Shown: positions 27,750 through 38,224 of the stretch, piece after piece
How positions within the stretch are numbered: the stretch's first letter is position 1
Layout of the letters: every line of letters begins with the position of its first letter
Assembly: GCF_001507545.1 (NCBI RefSeq)
Contig: NZ_LQBP01000004.1
Span: forward strand, 62,001 to 126,000
Direction of reading: 5' to 3'
DNA from: Ruegeria profundi
Lineage (GTDB): Bacteria; Pseudomonadota; Alphaproteobacteria; Rhodobacterales; Rhodobacteraceae
DNA length: 64,000 nt
Made by a program: the position numbers and the translations under genes
Notes under the pieces: model-generated
What the model saw: only the letters and a program-made list of their open reading frames with translations
Databases searched by the model: none
What the model was told of the DNA's origin: nothing

Positions 27750-28240
27750 CGGTAAGGCGCGTCCATTTCCAGATTCCGGGCTATTTCGGCTTCCCAACGC
27801 TCGCCGTTATCGAGCAATTTTTCCTTGTCGTAAAACAGCTCTTCGCGGGTCTCGGTCGCGAATTCAAAATTCGGGCCTTCGACGATGGCATCGACCGGGC
27901 AGGCCTCTTGGCAGAAACCGCAATAGATGCACTTTGTCATGTCGATGTCGTAGCGCGTGGTGCGGCGGCTGCCGTCTTCGCGCGGTTCCGCGTCAATGGT
28001 GATCGCCTGCGCGGGGCAAATCGCCTCGCACAGCTTGCACGCGATACAGCGTTCCTCGCCATTCGGGTAACGACGCAAGGCGTGTTCACCACGAAAACGC
28101 GGCGACAATGGCCCCTTCTCATGCGGGTAGTTTACGGTCGCCTTTGGGGCAAAGAAGTACTTCAACCCCAGCTTCATGCCGACCCAGAAGTCCTGCAGCA
28201 GGAAATATTTCGCGGCGCGGGTATAGTCGATTTGAGTCAT
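27746..28240 (-). CDS. nuoI: NADH-quinone oxidoreductase subunit I
   Basis: A 164-residue ferredoxin-like subunit carrying clusters N6a and N6b. The two CxxCxxCxxxCP motifs are [16 protein letters not shown] and [16 protein letters not shown]. It passes electrons from NuoG towards NuoB. The N-terminal amphipathic helix ([20 protein letters not shown]) packs on the membrane arm. It follows nuoH by two bases. Confidence 0.97.
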   Translation of the reverse strand: MTQIDYTRAAKYFLLQDFWVGMKLGLKYFFAPKATVNYPHEKGPLSPRFRGEHALRRYPNGEERCIACKLCEAICPAQAITIDAEPREDGSRRTTRYDIDMTKCIYCGFCQEACPVDAIVEGPNFEFATETREELFYDKEKLLDNGERWEAEIARNLEMDAPYR

Positions 28241-28242
28241 AA

Positions 28243-29280
28243 TCAGCCTCCTACGCTCCAGCGGGCGAATGCGCCCCAGAACCAGTCAAATCTTGCCGCA
28301 AAGGCCACAAAGACCACCCAGACCAGCGAGAACGGCAGGAAGACTTTCCAGCCCAACCGCATCAGCTGGTCATAGCGGTAGCGCGGCGTGATCGCCTTGA
28401 CCATTGCGAACAGGAAGAAGAAGAACGCCATCTTCGCAACCATCCACAGCGCGCCATCCGGCAGACCCGGAATGGGCGACAGCCAGCCGCCAAAGAACAG
28501 CAGCGTGGTAAGAGCACACATCAGGAAGATGGCGATATATTCACCTGCCATGAACAGCAGGAAGGGCGTGGCAGAGTATTCGACCTGATACCCGGCGACC
28601 AATTCCGATTCCGCCTCGGGCAGGTCGAAGGGTGGACGGTTGGTTTCAGCCAGTGCAGAAATAAAGAACAGGAAGACCATCGGGAAATGTGGCAGCCAAT
28701 ACCAGCTGAAGAACCCAAACGACCCGTCTTGAGCGCGCACGATGTCGCCAAAGTTCATTGAGCCAGTGGAAATGATGACACCGATGATAATCAGGCCGAT
28801 CGAGACTTCGTATGAAATCATCTGTGCCGCAGAGCGCAGAGAACCCAGGAACGGATACTTTGAGTTCGACGCCCAACCGCCCATAATCACGCCATAAACC
28901 TCAAGCGAGGAAACGGCGAATACATACAAAATGGCAACGTTGATATCTGACAGAACCCAGGTATCGTTAAACGGGATCACGGCCCACGCGATCATCGCCA
29001 GCACAAAGCTTGTCAGTGGTGCAAGCATGAAGACGGTACGGTCGGCACCGGCCGGGATAACGACCTCTTTGACCACGTATTTCAACGCATCCGCGACTGT
29101 TTGCAGCAAGCCGTAAACGCCAACCACGTTTGGACCGCGCCGCATCTGGACCGCTGCCCAAATCTTGCGGTCGCCATACACGAGGAACAATAGCGAAATC
29201 ATCACAAATGCAACAACAGCAAGCACTTGTGCCAGAATGATAAAGGCTATTCCGCCTGGGGTGTTAAAGAAATCAGCCAT
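28243..29280 (-). CDS. nuoH: NADH-quinone oxidoreductase subunit H
   Basis: A 345-residue membrane subunit with about eight helices that shapes the quinone-binding chamber and the first proton channel. Conserved segments are [33 protein letters not shown] variant ([22 protein letters not shown]) and the Glu/Asp-rich loop [20 protein letters not shown]. Its start overlaps the end of a 68-codon frame. GAGG precedes the ATG. Confidence 0.97.
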   Translation of the reverse strand: MADFFNTPGGIAFIILAQVLAVVAFVMISLLFLVYGDRKIWAAVQMRRGPNVVGVYGLLQTVADALKYVVKEVVIPAGADRTVFMLAPLTSFVLAMIAWAVIPFNDTWVLSDINVAILYVFAVSSLEVYGVIMGGWASNSKYPFLGSLRSAAQMISYEVSIGLIIIGVIISTGSMNFGDIVRAQDGSFGFFSWYWLPHFPMVFLFFISALAETNRPPFDLPEAESELVAGYQVEYSATPFLLFMAGEYIAIFLMCALTTLLFFGGWLSPIPGLPDGALWMVAKMAFFFFLFAMVKAITPRYRYDQLMRLGWKVFLPFSLVWVVFVAFAARFDWFWGAFARWSVGG

Positions 29281-29479
29281 TGGTCCTCACACCGTGGGTA
29301 TTCCGTTTTCCGCAAACGATGCTTAGGCCATGTGCCTGCGCAAATTGCGGCTGTGTCGGCGCGATGGTGTAAACAGCATCCGCCGCCCCAGCGCCACCCT
29401 TTTTATTGCGTTTCACACGCATTTCTTGGCCCAGCGTATCGCAGGCCCGCTTCAAGGATATGAAACAAGACTGGATCAT
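29273..29479 (-). CDS. Small hypothetical protein between nuoG and nuoH
   Basis: A 68-residue frame that I do not recognise. It fills the gap between nuoG and nuoH exactly: its ATG overlaps the nuoG stop (ATGA) and its stop overlaps the nuoH start codon region by eight bases. The product is basic, with four cysteines (positions about 5, 13, 58 and one more near the N-terminus may not be paired), no signal peptide and no membrane helix. The tight coupling on both sides argues for a real gene; the absence of a known family argues for caution. Confidence 0.5.
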   Translation of the reverse strand: MIQSCFISLKRACDTLGQEMRVKRNKKGGAGAADAVYTIAPTQPQFAQAHGLSIVCGKRNTHGVRTNG

Positions 29480-31497
29480 TCCGCCGCGATCTTCTCGGAT
29501 TTGCGGGCCTGTGCCTGTGCCGACAGTTCAGCCATCAATTGCGAGGCCCGAGCAATCGGGTTGGTCAGGTAAAAGTCACCTAACGCATTTCGGAAGGTCG
29601 CCTTGCCCAGCGGACCCGCTTCCAGCTGTTCCACCTTGTTTTCGATGACCTCGTCAATTCGCGCCAAATGCGGCACCGCTTCGATCAACGCAGTGCGAAG
29701 CTGCGCCAGCGAGTCATAGGGTAGTTTTGCACCCAGCTCTGCCGAAAGAGCACGCAAGATCGCCCAATTCTCTTTGGCCTCACCCGGTGCGAAACCAGCA
29801 CGCACGGCCAGTTGCGGACGTCCCTCTGTGTTCACGAACAGGCCGTTTTCCTCGGTATAGGCCGCGCCCGGAAGGATCACATCAGCGCGATGCGCACCGC
29901 GATCACCGTGGCTGCCCTGATAGATGACAAATGCGCCTTCCCCGATCTCGATCTCATCGGCGCCGAGGTTATAGATCACATCTGCCGCGCTGATGGCTTC
30001 AATGCCGCCTTCGTTTGTTGCGTCGACATCCATCGCGCCAACTCGAGACGCTGCTGTGTGCAACACGATCAGGCCACTGTCGGTATTGGCGGCAATGGTT
30101 TGAGCCGCAGCCAGAACAGCGGCTCCGTCCGCTTCTTTCAGGGCGCCTTGACCAATAATTACCAACGAGGCTTTGCCCTTGATCTCATCATCACCGCCCA
30201 TGTCGACAACTTTTTGCAAGGCCGCGCGGTCATCACCCATGTGCTGATACTCATACGTCAGATCAACCGCCGGCCCGACCACAGCAACCTCTGCCCCATG
30301 GGCCCACGCCTTTCGGATACGGGCGTTTAGTACCGGAGCTTCGTCTCGTGGGTTGGTGCCGATCAACAATATCCGCTCGGCCGTGTCGATATCTTCGATC
30401 GCAGCAGTCCCGGCGTAAGCCCCCCGGTTTCCAGCCGGCAGCCGGGCACCGTCGGTTCGACACTCGACAATTCCACCCAGCCCTTCGATCATCTGTTTCA
30501 AGGCAAACGCGGCCTCGACCGGTACCAAATCACCTACAAGTCCTGCAGGTTTTTCGGCCCCTTTCAGCGCCTCCGCGGCTTTAGTCAACGCTTCAGGCCA
30601 CGAGGCCGGACGCAGTTTGCCGTTTTCTCGCACATAAGGCTTGTCTAAGCGCTGACGACGCAGGCCGTCCCACACAAACCGCGTCTTGTCGCTGATCCAT
30701 TCCTCGTTCACGCCATCATGGTTACGCGGCAGAAAGCGCATGACTTCGCGTCCCTTGGTATCAACGCGAATGTTTGAACCCAAAGCGTCCATCACGTCGA
30801 TGCTCTCGGTTTTGGTCAGTTCCCACGGACGTGCAGTGAACGCGTAGGGCTTGGATGTCAGCGCCCCAACCGGGCAAAGGTCGATGATATTGCCTTGCAG
30901 GTTCGACTCCAGCGTCTGGTTCAGATACGAGGTGATCTCAGCATCCTCACCGCGCCCTGTCTGTCCCATCTGGGTGATCCCGGCCACCTCGGTCGTAAAG
31001 CGCACGCAGCGGGTGCAACTGATGCAGCGGGTCATCGCGGTGCCCACCAACGGCCCCAGATCCAGATCGTCTACCGCGCGCTTCGCCTCTTTGAATCGCG
31101 ATCCGGACAAACCATAAGCCATCGCCTGATCCTGCAGGTCGCATTCGCCGCCCTGGTCACAAATCGGGCAATCCAGCGGATGGTTGATCAGCAGGAACTC
31201 CATCACCCCTTCGCGGGCCTTCTTGACCATAGGTGAATTGGTTTTGACCACTGGCGGCTGACCTTCCGGTCCCGGGCGCAAGTCGCGTACCTGCATCGCG
31301 CAGGATGCTGCAGGTTTCGGCGGTCCGCCCACAACTTCAACAAGGCACATACGGCAGTTTCCGGCAATGGAAAGACGCTCGTGATAGCAAAAGCGCGGCA
31401 CTTCGATCCCGGCCTGTTCGCAAGCCTGAATCAGGGTCATCGCACCATCGACTTCGATTTCTTGCCCGTCGATATTAACTTTGCGGAGGTCAGACAT
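29476..31497 (-). CDS. nuoG: NADH-quinone oxidoreductase subunit G
   Basis: A 673-residue iron-sulfur subunit of the peripheral arm. The 2Fe-2S domain has [19 protein letters not shown], the His-ligated 4Fe-4S site lies in [18 protein letters not shown], and the next cluster in [10 protein letters not shown]. The C-terminal half is the molybdopterin-oxidoreductase-like domain, which carries no cofactor in complex I. It follows the DUF5333 gene and precedes a 68-codon frame. Confidence 0.97.
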   Translation of the reverse strand: MSDLRKVNIDGQEIEVDGAMTLIQACEQAGIEVPRFCYHERLSIAGNCRMCLVEVVGGPPKPAASCAMQVRDLRPGPEGQPPVVKTNSPMVKKAREGVMEFLLINHPLDCPICDQGGECDLQDQAMAYGLSGSRFKEAKRAVDDLDLGPLVGTAMTRCISCTRCVRFTTEVAGITQMGQTGRGEDAEITSYLNQTLESNLQGNIIDLCPVGALTSKPYAFTARPWELTKTESIDVMDALGSNIRVDTKGREVMRFLPRNHDGVNEEWISDKTRFVWDGLRRQRLDKPYVRENGKLRPASWPEALTKAAEALKGAEKPAGLVGDLVPVEAAFALKQMIEGLGGIVECRTDGARLPAGNRGAYAGTAAIEDIDTAERILLIGTNPRDEAPVLNARIRKAWAHGAEVAVVGPAVDLTYEYQHMGDDRAALQKVVDMGGDDEIKGKASLVIIGQGALKEADGAAVLAAAQTIAANTDSGLIVLHTAASRVGAMDVDATNEGGIEAISAADVIYNLGADEIEIGEGAFVIYQGSHGDRGAHRADVILPGAAYTEENGLFVNTEGRPQLAVRAGFAPGEAKENWAILRALSAELGAKLPYDSLAQLRTALIEAVPHLARIDEVIENKVEQLEAGPLGKATFRNALGDFYLTNPIARASQLMAELSAQAQARKSEKIAAE

Positions 31498-31500
31498 GAT

Positions 31501-31905
31501 CTAGTTCGCCCTCAAATACACGCCAACGGCGCTGTTTCTTTCGATTTCCTTCCGCCCCAACGCGCAGAAAGAGTTCTGATCTTCGTAACTCACGCCATTC
31601 TGGGCCAAATATGCCTCGCCCTTGGCGCGCATTCTGTCCTTTTCGGCGTCGGATTCTACATATGCCCGGATTTCATCGTCCGAGTAGCCGAGGTTATTCG
31701 CCGTGGACTTCAGCCCCCACATCACGCCAATCGCCTTCAGGCGTCGACCACTGATTGAGGGGCAGTATTCTGAGATCTCGTTCGCAATAGCGATATAGTA
31801 AAGCTCGTCGTCAATCTCTTTTACGTCGCGCAGCGGCGGTTTCGCTTCTGCTACCATTGGCAGGGCCAGCACAGACAATATTGCAAGCAGTTTCACACCA
31901 GACAT
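31501..31905 (-). CDS. DUF5333 family secreted protein
   Basis: A 134-residue protein with an N-terminal signal peptide (SGVKLLAILSVLALPMVAEA) and a helical mature domain (KPPLRDVKEIDDELYYIAIANEISEYCP, YSDDEIRAYVESDAEKDRMRAKGEAYL) containing two cysteines that could form a disulfide. This matches DUF5333, found next to nuoG in Rhodobacteraceae; function unknown. AAAGGA lies before the ATG at 31905. It is three bases upstream of nuoG. Confidence 0.78.
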   Translation of the reverse strand: MSGVKLLAILSVLALPMVAEAKPPLRDVKEIDDELYYIAIANEISEYCPSISGRRLKAIGVMWGLKSTANNLGYSDDEIRAYVESDAEKDRMRAKGEAYLAQNGVSYEDQNSFCALGRKEIERNSAVGVYLRAN

Positions 31906-32003
31906 GACCAGTCCTTTCGTCTTAGGAAACCCAAGACGGCCTGCCGCCGAGGTGCTATGCAATAACATCCCCCGCGTCATGGCGTGATATGCGCAAGCAC
32001 GCC

Positions 32004-32381
32004 TCATGGTCGTTGGCATGCCCCTGTAAAGGTCAGCTTGTCGTCAACAATGCTGAGCGCCTGCGGATCGGTATCCGGGCCAACCTTCCAAAGAATTTGG
32101 GACGTTCCGAAATTATAGATGCAGAATTTTGTTCCTTCGAACCGTCCTGCTTCGCGCGCGCCGTCCAGCGATGCCGATACGTCGTTCACCACCACGGTGA
32201 ATTCTGTCGGGGTTACCTTCTTGTCAACGGGCTTTGCCTTAGCCCGAAAGTAGTGGCCGTCGAAAAAAACCCGATCGCTGGAAGACGAAATCCCGACCCC
32301 GCTGCAAGCCGCGACAAAAGATATGGCGGCCAACGCACCCAGCATCGTGAACCGCCCCGGAAGGAGATGTTGGGCCTTCAT
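32004..32381 (-). CDS. Hypothetical lipoprotein within nuo operon
   Basis: A 125-residue protein I cannot assign to a family. The N-terminus is a lipoprotein signal (TMLGALAAISFVAAC followed by SG), and the mature part is a small beta-rich domain (DRVFFDGHYFRAKAKPVDKK) with two cysteines. It is predicted to be a periplasmic membrane-attached protein. The ATG at 32381 is preceded by GGGGAA. It lies between DUF5333 and the MAPEG gene in the block separating nuoG from nuoF. Confidence 0.65.
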   Translation of the reverse strand: MKAQHLLPGRFTMLGALAAISFVAACSGVGISSSSDRVFFDGHYFRAKAKPVDKKVTPTEFTVVVNDVSASLDGAREAGRFEGTKFCIYNFGTSQILWKVGPDTDPQALSIVDDKLTFTGACQRP

Positions 32382-32404
32382 CTGAATATTCCCCGAGTTT
32401 ACCA

Positions 32405-32821
32405 TCAGAACGCAGCCACCAACGCCATTACACCCATCGCCACCATGCAAGCCCACGCGATCACATAAGTGACCGAGCGCAAGCCAGTATTTGGTTTGCC
32501 GATGCCCCGAATATGGACCACCAACATCGCCACGCGCGCGACCAGCGCGATCGAGGCCAGCAGGTTCACCCAGAACGGGCTGACTCCCATCAGAATGGCC
32601 GCGACCGTGACCGCAACATACGCGGGCAGTGTCTCAGTCCCATTCAGATAAGCCCGGTTCAAACGATACGCACTATCGGAATAGTCCTGCGCTGGGGCTG
32701 CACCGGGTGCCAAACCCTTGGATTGCTTGGCCAAGGCTGAAAAAGGTGCCAGCACCAAGATTATCAGGGAAAATATGACAACCGATGCGACAGCATGGCC
32801 ATATTCTGCAAACAGGTCCAT
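32405..32821 (-). CDS. MAPEG family membrane protein
   Basis: A 138-residue protein with four hydrophobic segments and the MAPEG-like pattern: a polar loop RAYLNGTETLPAYV after the first helix and a basic segment RVAMLVVHIRGIG before the last part. MAPEG members include glutathione-dependent enzymes, but bacterial small members like this have no assigned substrate. It is four bases after nuoF and belongs to the nuo transcript. Confidence 0.8.
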   Translation of the reverse strand: MDLFAEYGHAVASVVIFSLIILVLAPFSALAKQSKGLAPGAAPAQDYSDSAYRLNRAYLNGTETLPAYVAVTVAAILMGVSPFWVNLLASIALVARVAMLVVHIRGIGKPNTGLRSVTYVIAWACMVAMGVMALVAAF

Positions 32822-32825
32822 CAGG

Positions 32826-34124
32826 TTACTCCGCCGCCATAGCGCCCATGCGGCCCGATTTCTGAGCCTTGATGCGGTCTTCGATCTCTTCGCGGAAGTT
32901 GCGGATCAGACCCTGGATCGGCCAGGCGGCCGCATCACCCAGCGCGCAGATCGTGTGGCCTTCGACCTGCTTGGTCACATCAAACAGCATGTCGATTTCT
33001 TCCAACTCGGCCTCGCCACGCACAAGGCGGTCCATGACACGCATCATCCAGCCTGTGCCTTCGCGACACGGCGTACACTGACCGCAGCTTTCATGCTTAT
33101 AGAATTTCGACAGACGCCAGATCGCCTTGATGATATCGGTGGACTTGTCCATGACGATTACCGCAGCCGTACCCAAACCCGAGCCCAGATCATTGCGCAA
33201 GTAGTCGAAATCCATGATGGCATCGCGCATGTTCTCACCGCGCACACATGGCACGGACGAGCCGCCCGGTATCACCGCAAGCAGATTGTCCCAACCGCCG
33301 CGAATGCCGCCGCAATGGGTCTCGATCAGTTCTTCGAACGAGATCGACATCGCCTCTTCGACGACACACGGGTTATTCACGTGGCCCGAAATCGCAAACA
33401 GTTTGGTGCCCGCATTGTTTTGACGACCAAAACCCGCAAACCAGTCAGCACCACGGCGTAGGATCGTGGGAACAACGGCGATGGATTCCACATTATTCAC
33501 CGTCGTCGGACACCCATAAAGGCCCGCTCCCGCCGGGAACGGAGGCTTCATCCGCGGCATTCCCTTCTTGCCCTCAAGGCTTTCGATCAGAGCGGTTTCC
33601 TCACCGCAAATGTACGCCCCTGCCCCGTGATGCAGAAACAGATCAAAGTCCCAGCCCGAGCCCGCGGCGTTCTTGCCCAGAAGGCCTGCGTCATACGCCT
33701 CATCAATCGCAGCCTGCAGCGCCTCACGCTCACGAATATATTCGCCGCGCAGGTAGATATAGCAGGTATGCGCATTCATCGCGAAAGAGGCGATCAGGCA
33801 GCCTTCGATCAGCGTATGCGGATCGTGGCGCATGATCTCGCGGTCCTTGCAGGTGCCGGGTTCGGATTCATCTGCGTTCACAACCAGATACGCCGGACGG
33901 CCGTCGCTTTCCTTCGGCATGAAAGACCACTTCAGTCCCGTCGGGAAACCCGCGCCACCTCGTCCACGAAGCCCTGAATCCTTCATCGTCTGGATGATCC
34001 AGTCGCGGCCCTTTTCCATCAGGCCAGCAGTGCCATCCCAATGCCCCCGGGCTTGCGCACCCTTCAAAGTACGCTCATGCATCCCGTAGATGTTGGTAAA
34101 GATCCGGTCCTGATCCTTCAGCAT
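32826..34124 (-). CDS. nuoF: NADH-quinone oxidoreductase subunit F
   Basis: A 432-residue flavoprotein where NADH binds and passes electrons to FMN and cluster N3. Visible motifs are the NADH-binding [17 protein letters not shown], the FMN-binding [14 protein letters not shown], the [16 protein letters not shown] segment, and the cluster motif [15 protein letters not shown] with the fourth cysteine in HTICALGD. It is flanked by the DUF5337 gene and the MAPEG gene. Confidence 0.97.
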   Translation of the reverse strand: MLKDQDRIFTNIYGMHERTLKGAQARGHWDGTAGLMEKGRDWIIQTMKDSGLRGRGGAGFPTGLKWSFMPKESDGRPAYLVVNADESEPGTCKDREIMRHDPHTLIEGCLIASFAMNAHTCYIYLRGEYIREREALQAAIDEAYDAGLLGKNAAGSGWDFDLFLHHGAGAYICGEETALIESLEGKKGMPRMKPPFPAGAGLYGCPTTVNNVESIAVVPTILRRGADWFAGFGRQNNAGTKLFAISGHVNNPCVVEEAMSISFEELIETHCGGIRGGWDNLLAVIPGGSSVPCVRGENMRDAIMDFDYLRNDLGSGLGTAAVIVMDKSTDIIKAIWRLSKFYKHESCGQCTPCREGTGWMMRVMDRLVRGEAELEEIDMLFDVTKQVEGHTICALGDAAAWPIQGLIRNFREEIEDRIKAQKSGRMGAMAAE

Positions 34125-34130
34125 CGCTAG

Positions 34131-34358
34131 TTACCTTTGGCTATCCTGACGCATCCGCCAGAGTTGAAAAATGTTGACACCCGCGTAGATGAAACCCGCC
34201 AGAGCAGCGAAGTCAAAAAGCAGGGCATGTCGCGTCGTCAATTCCAGTGCGGGTCCGACAAAAAGGTTCATGGCAAGCCAAAACAGCATAGTCGCGGCAA
34301 TGACTATACCAATATGACGGCCCTTGCGGGCTATGGCCTGTTCTTTGTCCTTGTCCAT
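34131..34358 (-). CDS. DUF5337 family small membrane protein
   Basis: A 75-residue protein with a charged N-terminus (MDKDKEQAIARKGRH) and two hydrophobic helices (IGIVIAATMLFWLAMNLFV and LLFDFAALAGFIYAGVNIF). It matches DUF5337, a family found between nuoE and nuoF in Rhodobacteraceae; function unknown. It lies six bases upstream of nuoF. A supernumerary subunit or assembly helper of complex I is possible but untested. Confidence 0.78.
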   Translation of the reverse strand: MDKDKEQAIARKGRHIGIVIAATMLFWLAMNLFVGPALELTTRHALLFDFAALAGFIYAGVNIFQLWRMRQDSQR

Positions 34359-34387
34359 CTTACCCTGATGCCCCGACCGGGCACCGT

Positions 34388-35548
34388 TTAATCGTCGTCG
34401 TAAGTGCCATCTTCCTTGGCGCGTTTGGCGAATTCGGTTTCCTCACCCGCTGCCAGTTTCCCGGCCTGTTCAATCCAGCCGTCGCGTTCAATCCGCCCTT
34501 TGAACTGCAACCGCTCATCCACCCAGGCCACGTGCTCGGGTGTCCACGCTGCGATCTGGTCGAAATGATAAATACCCAGCTCGTTCAGCGTATGTTCAAG
34601 TTTGGGTCCGACGCCTTTCAGCAACTTCAGATTGTCCGCCTTACCATCGCGCGCTGCGCTAAGCGTTTCGGGTTGGGCTTCCTGAACCTCTGTGCTGTCT
34701 GCCTTGGCCGCAGCACCTTCCGGCGAAGCCGGTTCAGCCTTGGACGATTTCCTGGTGCCACCTTGCTGCGCCGCAGTCTTTCCAGTCTCAGGCGCTTTAG
34801 GCGGTTTGGGCGCGGCTTGACTCGCGGTGGCTTTGCCATCTTTGCCCAACCAAGGCGTCAGGATCGGTACTTCGGTTCCGTCGATCCGCTTGACCGTGTC
34901 GCCCAGATCAGTGGCCAGTTCAACACTGGCGTTGTACTGAGGCTTGCCCGCCTCATACTCGGACAGGCTACTCAGACCCTTCAAAGGTTCCGACGCATAA
35001 CGCCCGTTTTGCGGCCCCGGAGTAGGAACCTTTCCGGCGGCCAGATCATCGATGATCTTGCCGAAACTCTCGGTGGTCAGGTCTTCGTAATAGTCCTTGC
35101 CGATCTGCGCCATCGGCGCGTTGGTGCAAGACCCCAGGCATTCAACCTCTTCCCAGCTCAGCTTACCATCCGCAGACAGTTCGTGCGGTTTGGCTGCGAT
35201 CTTTTCCCTACAAACCGCGATCAGGTCCTCGGCCCCACAGATCATGCAGGAGGTCGTGCCGCACACCTGAATGTGTGCCACGGAACCAACTGGTTGCAGC
35301 TGGAACATAAAGTAAAAGGATGCGACTTCAAGCACGCGGATATAGGCCATACCCAGCATGTCTGCGACAGATTCGATCGCCGGGCGGCTCAGCCAGCCCT
35401 CCTGCTCTTGCGCGCGCCAGAGCAATGGAATGACCGCGCTGGCCTGACGGCCCTCGGGGTATTTAGTGATTTGCGCTTCGGCCCATTGCTGGTTGGCAGC
35501 GGTGAAGGCAAAGCTTTCAGGTTGTTCTGGGTGAAGACGGCGGAGCAT
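34388..35548 (-). CDS. nuoE: NADH-quinone oxidoreductase subunit E with C-terminal extension
   Basis: A 386-residue protein, about twice the length of E. coli NuoE. The first 200 residues are the thioredoxin-like 2Fe-2S domain, with cysteine ligands in [10 protein letters not shown] and [10 protein letters not shown]. After an Ala/Lys/Glu-rich linker, residues about 300-375 carry a helix-hairpin-helix-like domain ([40 protein letters not shown]). The extension is recurrent in alphaproteobacterial NuoE proteins and its role is unknown. The start shares a base with the nuoD stop. Confidence 0.95.
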   Translation of the reverse strand: MLRRLHPEQPESFAFTAANQQWAEAQITKYPEGRQASAVIPLLWRAQEQEGWLSRPAIESVADMLGMAYIRVLEVASFYFMFQLQPVGSVAHIQVCGTTSCMICGAEDLIAVCREKIAAKPHELSADGKLSWEEVECLGSCTNAPMAQIGKDYYEDLTTESFGKIIDDLAAGKVPTPGPQNGRYASEPLKGLSSLSEYEAGKPQYNASVELATDLGDTVKRIDGTEVPILTPWLGKDGKATASQAAPKPPKAPETGKTAAQQGGTRKSSKAEPASPEGAAAKADSTEVQEAQPETLSAARDGKADNLKLLKGVGPKLEHTLNELGIYHFDQIAAWTPEHVAWVDERLQFKGRIERDGWIEQAGKLAAGEETEFAKRAKEDGTYDDD

Positions 35549-36771
35549 TAGCGGTCAATCTCTCCAAATACGACATCCATGGTGCCGATGATGGCGGCCA
35601 CGTCGGCCAGTTGGTGGCCCTTTGCAACATGGTCCATAGCTTGCAGGTGCAGGAAACCCGGTGCGCGCAGTTTGGCGCGGTAGGGTTTGTTGGTGCCGTC
35701 GGCGACCAGATAGACGCCGAACTCGCCCTTAGGGGCTTCGACAGCGGCATAAACCTCGCCCGCGGGGACGTGGAAGCCCTCGGTATACAGCTTGAAGTGA
35801 TGGATCAAACTTTCCATCGAGGTCTTCATGTCCGAACGTTTCGGCGGGGTGATTTTACCGCGCGCCAGAACGTCGCCGGGGCACTCGCGGATTTTGGCGA
35901 TGGCCTGACGGATGATCAGCAGCGACTGGCGCATCTCTTCCATGCGGCAGAGATAACGGTCATAGCAGTCGCCGTTCTTGCCGACAGGTATCTGGAATTC
36001 GAACTCATCATAACATTCATAGGGCTGCGCGCGGCGCAAATCCCAGGCCAAACCCGATCCACGCACCATCACGCCCGAGAAGCCGTATTTCTGAATGTCA
36101 TCCTCGGTCACGACACCGATATCCGCATTGCGCTGCTTGAAGATGCGGTTTTCGGTCAGCAGACCGTCGATGTCATCCAGAACGGCAGGGAACTCATGGC
36201 TCCACGCCTCGATATCGTCGAGCAATTCCGGCGGCAGGTCCTGATGAACACCGCCCGGGCGGAAATAGGCGGCGTGCAAGCGGGCGCCACAAGCACGTTC
36301 ATAGAAAACCATAAGCTTTTCACGCTCTTCAAAGCCCCAAAGCGGCGGGGTGAGTGCGCCCACGTCCATCGCCTGCGTGGTCACGTTCAGCAGGTGGTTC
36401 AGAATACGCCCGATCTCGGAATAAAGCACCCGGATCAGCGATCCCCGGCGCGGCACTTCCACACCAGTCAGCTTTTCAATAGCCAGACACCAGGCATGTT
36501 CCTGATTCATCGGCGCCACGTAATCCAGCCGGTCGAAATATGGCAGGTTCTGCAGATAGGTCCGGCTTTCCATCAGCTTTTCGGTGCCTCGGTGAAGCAG
36601 GCCGATATGTGGATCGCAGCGTTCAACGATCTCGCCGTCGAGCTCAAGCACAAGGCGCAAAACCCCATGCGCCGCAGGGTGTTGCGGGCCGAAGTTTATG
36701 TTGAAGTTGCGGATCTTCTGTTCTCCGCTCAGCGCGTCCGTGCTGCCGTCATCGTATCTTGAGCCGTCCAT
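35548..36771 (-). CDS. nuoD: NADH-quinone oxidoreductase subunit D
   Basis: A 407-residue 49-kDa-type subunit that forms the quinone site with NuoB. Conserved segments are [22 protein letters not shown] with the HxxxH region, [11 protein letters not shown], and the C-terminal FGEIDR. The ATG at 36771 overlaps the stop of a 41-aa gene (TGATG), with GGGGG five bases before it; an upstream TTG start is less likely. It is the second-longest hydrophilic subunit gene in the run. Confidence 0.96.
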   Translation of the reverse strand: MDGSRYDDGSTDALSGEQKIRNFNINFGPQHPAAHGVLRLVLELDGEIVERCDPHIGLLHRGTEKLMESRTYLQNLPYFDRLDYVAPMNQEHAWCLAIEKLTGVEVPRRGSLIRVLYSEIGRILNHLLNVTTQAMDVGALTPPLWGFEEREKLMVFYERACGARLHAAYFRPGGVHQDLPPELLDDIEAWSHEFPAVLDDIDGLLTENRIFKQRNADIGVVTEDDIQKYGFSGVMVRGSGLAWDLRRAQPYECYDEFEFQIPVGKNGDCYDRYLCRMEEMRQSLLIIRQAIAKIRECPGDVLARGKITPPKRSDMKTSMESLIHHFKLYTEGFHVPAGEVYAAVEAPKGEFGVYLVADGTNKPYRAKLRAPGFLHLQAMDHVAKGHQLADVAAIIGTMDVVFGEIDR

Positions 36772-36896
36772 CAACGCCCCCGTTTTTTCTTTTTCGCTTC
36801 AGCCCGAACCCGGACCTTCTCAGCTTCGGTCGCTTTCACTGCGGCCCCTGCCAGCAGCACGCCCAACGCGCCCAATGCGATCAGTTCACCTATCAT
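36771..36896 (-). CDS. 41-aa single-helix miniprotein between nuoC and nuoD
   Basis: A frame too short for most gene finders, read directly from the sequence. It encodes [20 protein letters not shown] followed by a charged tail rich in Lys, Arg and Glu ending KKKKRGR. That is one hydrophobic helix with a strongly basic tail. It starts one base after the stop of the 58-aa gene, its TGA overlaps the nuoD ATG, and a GGAG lies ten bases before its start. I do not know its family. Its position suggests a small partner of complex I. Confidence 0.6.
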   Translation of the reverse strand: MIGELIALGALGVLLAGAAVKATEAEKVRVRAEAKKKKRGR

Positions 36897-36897
36897 G

Positions 36898-37074
36898 TCA
36901 GCGGCGCTCCATCTCTTGCAACTTCAAGGCCATGATCCATAACAGGATAAGCACGACCGGTGAGATTATGCATGCGAACGCCCAGTTCTTGTTGATCCCG
37001 AAATGCGGCAACAGCTTGGTCATCGGTACGACCGTCGCCACCACCAACACAATCCAGATCAGGAACTCAAACAT
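36898..37074 (-). CDS. 58-aa two-helix membrane miniprotein after nuoC
   Basis: A short frame read directly from the sequence. It encodes MFEFLIWIVLVVATVVPMTK, a loop with LLPHFGINKNW, a second hydrophobic helix (ACIISPVVLILLWIMALK) and the tail LQEMERR. CAGGAG lies eight bases before the ATG. The start is two bases after the nuoC stop and the stop is one base before the next small gene. I do not recognise the family; a membrane-embedded accessory factor of complex I fits the setting. Confidence 0.65.
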   Translation of the reverse strand: MFEFLIWIVLVVATVVPMTKLLPHFGINKNWAFACIISPVVLILLWIMALKLQEMERR

Positions 37075-37076
37075 GA

Positions 37077-37679
37077 CTACGACTCCTGTTTTTCATCTCC
37101 AGGCAAAATGTAATTCGCACCCTCCCAAGGGCTCATGAAATCGAACTGACGATACTCCTGAACCAGACTGACAGGTTCATAGACAACCCGCTTTTGTGCC
37201 TCATCATACCGCACCTCGGTATATCCGGTGGTCGGGAAATCCTTGCGCAAAGGATAGCCGCGGAAGCCATAGTCGGTCAGGATACGCCGCAGGTCGGGAT
37301 GCCCTGAGAACAGGATGCCAAACATATCAAACACCTCACGCTCGAACCAGTTGGCCGAAGGGTGAATGTCCGTGATTGAGGGCACCATATCTTCTTCGCG
37401 GATCGAAACCCGCAGGCGAATACGCTGGTTCTGGTACATCGACAGGAAATGGTAAACCACGTCGAACCGCTTGGGCCGTTCGGGGTAGTCCACACCCGTG
37501 ATATCCACCAGCGTCGAGAATTTGCAGCTTTGGTCGGTTTTCAAAAACTCGACAAACTCCACAAGGCTTGACGGGGCCACATCGACGTTCAGCTCATCGT
37601 GGGTCACATCCCAGGACAGAACGCAATCCGTCCGCTTCACCTCCAGCTGCGTGCCAAGTTCTTTGAGTGCTTCGCTCAT
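37077..37679 (-). CDS. nuoC: NADH-quinone oxidoreductase subunit C
   Basis: A 200-residue 30-kDa-type subunit of the hydrophilic arm. It contains the conserved [10 protein letters not shown] region ([41 protein letters not shown]) seen here as [24 protein letters not shown] and YPLRKDFP. In this organism NuoC and NuoD are separate proteins, unlike the E. coli fusion. It follows nuoB by 11 bases. Confidence 0.96.
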   Translation of the reverse strand: MSEALKELGTQLEVKRTDCVLSWDVTHDELNVDVAPSSLVEFVEFLKTDQSCKFSTLVDITGVDYPERPKRFDVVYHFLSMYQNQRIRLRVSIREEDMVPSITDIHPSANWFEREVFDMFGILFSGHPDLRRILTDYGFRGYPLRKDFPTTGYTEVRYDEAQKRVVYEPVSLVQEYRQFDFMSPWEGANYILPGDEKQES

Positions 37680-37690
37680 CTGCCCTCTCC

Positions 37691-38224
37691 TCAGCGTACG
37701 ATTGTGCCGGTGCGGCGGATTTTGCGTTGCAACTGCATCAGGCCGTACAACAACGCCTCAGCCGTTGGAGGGCAGCCGGGGACATAAATATCAACCGGAA
37801 CGATGCGGTCACAGCCACGCACCACAGAGTACGAGTAGTGATAGTAACCACCCCCGTTGGCGCAGGACCCCATCGAGATCACGTAACGCGGCTCGGGCAT
37901 CTGATCATAGACCTTGCGCAGCGCTGGGGCCATCTTGTTGGTCAGCGTCCCCGCAACAATCATCACGTCGGACTGGCGCGGGGAAGCGCGGGGGGCAATT
38001 CCGAACCGTTCCGCGTCGTACCGAGGCATTGAGGTGTGCATCATCTCGACCGCGCAACAGGCCAAACCGAATGTCATCCAATGCAGTGATCCGGTACGGG
38101 CCCAGTTGATGATGTCCTCGGACGATGTCAGCAGGAACCCTTTGTCCTGCAACTCGGCATTCAAGGCCTCGGTGGCGACCTCCTTGTCGACACCGGCAGT
38201 GTTTGCACCTGTCATCACTCCCAT
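37691..38224 (-). CDS. nuoB: NADH-quinone oxidoreductase subunit B
   Basis: A 177-residue subunit carrying cluster N2, the last iron-sulfur cluster before quinone. The ligands lie in [10 protein letters not shown] (tandem cysteines), in [17 protein letters not shown], and in [11 protein letters not shown]. The start is ambiguous: ATG at 38224 has a G-rich segment seven bases upstream, while ATG at 38215 overlaps the nuoA stop (TGATG). Confidence 0.96.
   Translation of the reverse strand: MGVMTGANTAGVDKEVATEALNAELQDKGFLLTSSEDIINWARTGSLHWMTFGLACCAVEMMHTSMPRYDAERFGIAPRASPRQSDVMIVAGTLTNKMAPALRKVYDQMPEPRYVISMGSCANGGGYYHYSYSVVRGCDRIVPVDIYVPGCPPTAEALLYGLMQLQRKIRRTGTIVR

Noticed and set aside
34532..35551. 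Long open frames antisense to nuoE and other nuo genes
   Set aside because: They are shadows of high-GC coding sequence on the other strand, with no recognisable protein features.
36899..37138. Plus-strand frame over the nuoC-nuoD gap
   Set aside because: The minus-strand miniproteins explain the gap with ribosome-binding sites and stop-start overlaps; the plus-strand frame shows no such signals.
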